From: an uncultured Oscillospiraceae bacterium
Lineage (GTDB): Bacteria > Bacillota > Clostridia > Oscillospirales > Oscillospiraceae
Direction: 5' to 3'
Assembly: GCA_904420435.1 (NCBI GenBank)
Contig: CAJFVK010000011.1
Span: 1-35,677 of the forward strand
Length of the DNA: 35,677 nt
A program made the translations under genes and the position numbers. Positions 32,392 through 35,677 of this stretch are shown one piece after another (within the stretch, counting starts at the first letter, position 1; each line of letters starts with the position of its first letter). Under the pieces are notes generated by a model. The model saw only the letters and a program-made list of their open reading frames with translations. It did not search any database and was not told where the DNA came from.

Positions 32392-33240
32392 TCAGGCCTC
32401 CTGTACGACGGTTTCTTCGCCCGCCTCCTCCCGCTCCAGCTCCACCGGGTTGGTCAGGAGCTGCCGGAAGGTTTTGTTGAACATGGCGTAGTCGTGGCCG
32501 GTGCAGATCCGCTCGTCCATGACCACGCTGAGGGGGAGCAGCTTCTTGCGCAGGTCCCCGGTCAGGTAGTTGGGGATGGACTTTCCCATGCTGAGGAAGA
32601 CGCTGGTGGTCCCGAACTCATAGACGTGGTGATAGATGTGGGTGGTGTTGATGGAGGCCAGGTTGGTGATGAACATGCTGGTGTGGAAGGGGCTCAGGTT
32701 GATGATGAACCGGGGCAGGAGCCCCGCCCTGTCCAGCAGCCGCGCCAGGCCCATCACCAGGTGGGGCAGCAGAGGCATGGAGAACATGAAGGCGGCGAAC
32801 CGGTCTGTGCTGTTCTGGTGGACCGGCTGGCTGTTCTTCTCGATCAGGGCATTGATCCGCTCGTTGATGGTGAAGATGTTGTCCGTAGGCTCCATATAGA
32901 CCTTGATGGTGGTTTCATCCGGCGTCCCGTCCGCCCGGTTCTTCAGCATCACAAAGCTGACACAGAAGTGGTTGCGCTCGTAGACGCGGCTGTTCATGAT
33001 AAAGCGGTTGATGTAGGGGTGCTTCAGGGCGGCCAGGTAGTAGGCCGTGATGACTACCGCCATGCGGCTGATGTGGATGCCCCGCTCCCGCCGCACATCC
33101 CGGATATAATTCTTGATGATCTCCTCATCCAGATATTCTGTCACAAAATTCTGGGCGTCCACCCGTTTCGGCATAATAAAGGGCACGGCCTGTTCAATGG
33201 CCGTCATCCCCTTCGCCCGCCTGCCATCCGCTCTTCTCAT
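32392..33240 (-). CDS. Stand-alone E2/CAT-fold acyltransferase-like protein with altered catalytic motif
   Basis: The 282-residue protein resembles the catalytic domain of 2-oxoacid dehydrogenase E2 subunits (chloramphenicol acetyltransferase fold). The C-terminal block DERICTGHDYAMFNKTFRQL (242-261) with following NPVEL matches the E2 pattern DHRxxDG...F...L..P..L. But the catalytic His is Glu243 and the Asp is Thr247; His249 nearby might substitute. There is no lipoyl domain or E1 partner gene. AAGGGG lies 6 nt before ATG 33240. It sits 21 bp after the EamA gene and upstream of the phosphopantetheinyl transferase, same strand. Real substrate and activity are unknown. Confidence 0.75.
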   Translation of the reverse strand: MRRADGRRAKGMTAIEQAVPFIMPKRVDAQNFVTEYLDEEIIKNYIRDVRRERGIHISRMAVVITAYYLAALKHPYINRFIMNSRVYERNHFCVSFVMLKNRADGTPDETTIKVYMEPTDNIFTINERINALIEKNSQPVHQNSTDRFAAFMFSMPLLPHLVMGLARLLDRAGLLPRFIINLSPFHTSMFITNLASINTTHIYHHVYEFGTTSVFLSMGKSIPNYLTGDLRKKLLPLSVVMDERICTGHDYAMFNKTFRQLLTNPVELEREEAGEETVVQEA

Positions 33241-33261
33241 AACAGTCCCCTTCCTGACAAA

Positions 33262-34158
33262 TCAACAAAGCTTTTTCCGGTCCTTCCGGAGGAAGGAAAA
33301 TTTGGTTTCCGAACACAGCACCGACACGAAGATCACCCCGAAGCCGATCAGCAGCCGGGCGTTCACCGGGTCTCCGTAGAAAATCACCGAGCAGAGCACC
33401 CCAAAGACGGACTCCAGCGACAAAATCACCGAGGCGGAGGAGGGATCCGACCAGGCCTGTCCCACGTTCTGGAACAGCAGGGCCACCGTGGTGGCCATCA
33501 CGATGAGGTAGCTCAGCTGGATCAGCAGATCCCCGTGAAAGACCGACAGCGGCGGCATCTGCTGGGTCAGGGCGCCGCAGGTCCAGGCGCAGAGCCCGGC
33601 AAAAAAGAACTGCAGCACGGTCAGCAGGTAGATGTCCTTTCCCGGCGAAACCTTGGACACCGCCACAATGTGGGCGGCGTAGAACACCGCGCACAGCAGC
33701 GTCAGCCCGTCGCCCCAGGTGATGGTCAGGTCCCCGCTGAGGGACACCAGCCCCACCCCCGTCAGGCACAGCACCGCGGCGATGATGTGGTAGCGATCCG
33801 GCCGCCGGGCGGCTGCCACCCAGTAGAAAAAGGGCACCAGCACGCAGTAGACCGCCGTGAGAAAGGCGTTCTTGGATGGCGTCGTCCCCTGGAGGCCAAA
33901 GGTCTGGACCGAGTAGGCCAGAAAGAGCAGGACCCCGATCACCGCCCCCCGCCACCAGTAGTCCCTGGTGAGGCGGCGCCACCGCTTCCAGCAGAACAAC
34001 CCCAGAAGGACCGCACCGCCGGTAAAGCGGAAGGCCAGCAGGTAGAAGGCCGGAATCACATCCACCGCCCCCTTCATGATGAAGAAGGAGGACCCCCAAA
34101 TAAATGCCGCCAGGAAAAGCATCGGCTTTGCCAGACGGCGCATCGTCTGATCGCTCAA
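33262..34158 (-). CDS. EamA/DMT-family transporter with TTG start
   Basis: A 298-residue protein with about ten membrane helices in two EamA repeats (FLAAFIWGSSFFIMKGAVD at the start; GDGLTLLCAVFYAAHIVAVSK opens the second). Members export amino acids, nucleotides or other metabolites. A TTG start at 34158 is chosen because AAAAGGAG lies about 9 nt upstream; ATG 5 codons in lacks a site, and the open frame back to 34317 would cross the promoter. A leftward promoter is at 34267-34295. Substrate unknown. Confidence 0.85.
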   Translation of the reverse strand: MSDQTMRRLAKPMLFLAAFIWGSSFFIMKGAVDVIPAFYLLAFRFTGGAVLLGLFCWKRWRRLTRDYWWRGAVIGVLLFLAYSVQTFGLQGTTPSKNAFLTAVYCVLVPFFYWVAAARRPDRYHIIAAVLCLTGVGLVSLSGDLTITWGDGLTLLCAVFYAAHIVAVSKVSPGKDIYLLTVLQFFFAGLCAWTCGALTQQMPPLSVFHGDLLIQLSYLIVMATTVALLFQNVGQAWSDPSSASVILSLESVFGVLCSVIFYGDPVNARLLIGFGVIFVSVLCSETKFSFLRKDRKKLC

Positions 34159-34266
34159 GTTATTTCTCTCCTTTTGCCAGATCAACGCGGCCGCGGCGCA
34201 AACGTCTCCCGCTCCGCGATTTTCGCGCCCTGCTCTTTTGGGCGGCCGCTTTGCTTTAGCTAAAAT

Positions 34267-34295
34267 AGTATACTCTAAAGTGCAAAAAAATGCAA
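34267..34295 (-). promoter_or_regulatory. Promoter of the EamA transporter gene
   Basis: Reading leftward, TTGCAT (34295-34290) and TATACT (34272-34267) with a 17-bp spacer. The leader to the TTG start is about 100 nt and shows no clear structure. Confidence 0.75.
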
Positions 34296-34358
34296 CTTTT
34301 TCTGGTTTCGCAGGCAAAAAATCTTTTTGCTATTCTAACAAAATTTCTGCAATTAAGG

Positions 34359-34386
34359 TTGATTATTTGGTAAACTATGCTATACT
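34359..34386 (+). promoter_or_regulatory. Promoter of serC-serA
   Basis: TTGATT (34359-34364), 16-bp spacer and TATACT (34381-34386). The serC ATG is about 50 nt downstream, too short for a T-box leader. Confidence 0.7.
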
Positions 34387-34435
34387 GGACTCAGAAGCAG
34401 TTTGGCTACACGATCTTTCAGAGGAGGAATCTGCT

Positions 34436-35524
34436 ATGAATTACGGCCGCGTCTACAACTTTTCCGCCGGTCCCGCCACCATGCCGGAGAGCGTACTAGA
34501 GGAAATCCGGGACGAGATGATGAACTACCAGGGCTCCGGCATGTGCGTCATGGAGATGAGCCACCGGTCCAAGGTGTTCCAGCAGATTGCCCAGGAGGCG
34601 GAGCAGGACCTCCGGGATCTGATGAACATCCCCGACAACTACAAGGTGCTCTTCATCCAGGGCGGCGCCACCCTGCAGTTCGCCATGATCCCTATGAACC
34701 TGATGAAAAACGGCGTCGCCGCCTATCTGGAAACCGGCTCCTGGTCCAAAAAGGCCATCGCCGAGGCGAAGAAGTACGGCGACGTCCATGTGGTGGCCTC
34801 CAGCGCCGACCGGAACTACAGCTACATCCCGGACTGCAGCGACCTCCCCATCCCGGAGAACGCCGACTACGTGTACATCTGCGAAAATGAAACCATCCAC
34901 GGCACCACCTATCCCACCCTCCCCAACACCAAGGGCCATATCCTGGTCAGCGACCAGAGCTCCATGTTCCTCTCCAAGCCCTGCAACGTCAGCGACTACG
35001 GCCTGATCTACGCCGGGGTGCAGAAGAACGTGGGCCCCGCCGGCATGGTCATCGCCATCATCCGGGAGGACCTGATCCGGGAGGACGTGCCCTCCTATAC
35101 CCCCATCTACATGAGCTACAAGACCCACGCGGACAACGACTCCATGTACAACACCCCCAACTGCTGGGCCATCTACTGCTGCGGCAAGGTGTTCAAGTAC
35201 CTGAAGAAGATCGGCGGCCTGGAGGAGATGCACCGGCGGAACGTGGAGAAGGCCCAGGTCATGTACGACTTTCTGGACAGCTCCAAGCTCTTCAAGGGCA
35301 CCGTGGAGAAGGAGTTCCGCTCCCTGATGAACATCCCCTTCGTCACCGGCAGCAAGGAGATGGACGCCAAGGTGGTGGAGGCCACCAAGGCCGCGGGCTA
35401 CGACAATCTGAAGGGCCACAAGAGCGTGGGCGGCCTGCGGGCCTCCATCTACAACGCCATGCCCAAGGAGGGCGTGGAGGCCCTGGTGGCTTTCCTGAAG
35501 GACTTTGAGGCCAAGAACGGCTGA
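34436..35524 (+). CDS. serC: Phosphoserine aminotransferase
   Basis: The 362-residue PLP enzyme converts 3-phosphohydroxypyruvate and glutamate to phosphoserine and 2-oxoglutarate. The class V aminotransferase pattern is intact: YNFSAGPATMP at 7-17, MSHRSKVF at 41-48, IQGGATLQFAM, and the PLP-binding Lys197 in AGVQKNVGPAG. The length is as usual. GAGGAGG lies about 7 nt before ATG 34436. serA begins 53 bp downstream, so the two form a serine-biosynthesis operon. The remaining step, phosphoserine phosphatase, is not in the window. Confidence 0.97.
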   Translation: MNYGRVYNFSAGPATMPESVLEEIRDEMMNYQGSGMCVMEMSHRSKVFQQIAQEAEQDLRDLMNIPDNYKVLFIQGGATLQFAMIPMNLMKNGVAAYLETGSWSKKAIAEAKKYGDVHVVASSADRNYSYIPDCSDLPIPENADYVYICENETIHGTTYPTLPNTKGHILVSDQSSMFLSKPCNVSDYGLIYAGVQKNVGPAGMVIAIIREDLIREDVPSYTPIYMSYKTHADNDSMYNTPNCWAIYCCGKVFKYLKKIGGLEEMHRRNVEKAQVMYDFLDSSKLFKGTVEKEFRSLMNIPFVTGSKEMDAKVVEATKAAGYDNLKGHKSVGGLRASIYNAMPKEGVEALVAFLKDFEAKNG

Positions 35525-35577
35525 GAGTTTCCCCCTGATACCTTCCGCCATCTGACGATACATAGAGAAGAGGAGAT

Positions 35578-35677
35578 ATGAAGAAGATGAAAATCCTGGT
35601 AACCGACGGAATGGACAAGACCGCCCTGGCAAAGCTCCGGGAGAACGGCCACGAGGTGACGGAGCAGTTTTATCCGC
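35578..35677 (+). CDS. serA: D-3-phosphoglycerate dehydrogenase, N-terminal fragment
   Basis: The window ends after 33 codons (MKKMKILVTDGMDKTALAKL and on). This start pattern matches SerA and related D-2-hydroxyacid dehydrogenases, and the place just after serC supports SerA, which oxidises 3-phosphoglycerate in the first step of serine synthesis. GAGGAG sits very close to ATG 35578, so the ATG at 35587 (MKILVTDGM) is also possible. Catalytic and regulatory parts lie outside the window. Confidence 0.8.
   Translation, partial: MKKMKILVTDGMDKTALAKLRENGHEVTEQFYP

Noticed and set aside
32137-34263. A 708-residue + strand frame across three leftward genes
   Set aside because: It is an antisense shadow crossing gene borders and a promoter; the leftward genes have clear motifs and ribosome sites.
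34387-34435. Possible T-box or riboswitch leader before serC
   Set aside because: The leader is only about 50 nt and shows no stem structure or T-box sequence.

Overview
The window looks like chromosomal DNA of a GC-rich, strictly anaerobic Firmicute of the gut Oscillospiraceae/Ruminococcaceae type (Flavonifractor, Oscillibacter or Intestinimonas relatives). The grounds are oxygen-sensitive class III ribonucleotide reductase, a biotin-dependent decarboxylase/carboxylase pair, Gram-positive-style Shine-Dalgarno sites (GGAGG) and AT-rich TTGACA/TATAAT promoters set in a genome with strong G/C third-position bias. Genus is inference only. No rRNA, tRNA, CRISPR array, phage or transposase gene was seen; the one element-like sequence is a 147-bp hairpin-rich insert behind nrdD.

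Left part (1-8.9 kb): the end of an unrecognised gene, a 48-residue Cys/Gly-rich peptide gene, nrdD-nrdG behind a promoter carrying two NrdR-box-like sites exactly 31 bp apart, an XRE repressor divergent from an internally duplicated membrane protein with a C-terminal zinc ribbon (two shared 17-bp operator-like sites), sfsA, a biotin carrier plus carboxyltransferase pair, and a MazG-like NTP pyrophosphohydrolase.

Middle (8.9-23 kb): a leftward cluster of D-glycerate 2-kinase, a FadR-type GntR regulator, a LarA-family nickel hydroxyacid racemase and a membrane-anchored alpha/beta hydrolase. A repeated 15-16-bp motif lies upstream of larA (three copies) and in the regulator's own promoter (one copy), suggesting a self-contained hydroxyacid-utilisation regulon. 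Then come a YjjG-like HAD phosphatase, the leftward cca-nfo-GNAT genes, murC with a ProX-type tRNA-editing protein, a PfkB sugar kinase, a flavodoxin-fold oxidoreductase and a pair of small YdcZ/DUF606 membrane proteins.

Right part (23.3-31.4 kb): a seven-gene rightward nucleoside operon: deoD, a divergent ADP-ribosylglycohydrolase-fold protein, a BMP-type lipoprotein, an ABC ATPase, two permeases and a nucleoside hydrolase. It appears to import nucleosides and split them by phosphorolysis and by hydrolysis. The ARH-like protein is the unexplained member.

End (31.5-35.7 kb): a Sfp-type phosphopantetheinyl transferase, a stand-alone E2/CAT-fold acyltransferase-like protein with an altered catalytic motif and an EamA transporter, all leftward; then serC and the start of serA (serine biosynthesis) rightward.
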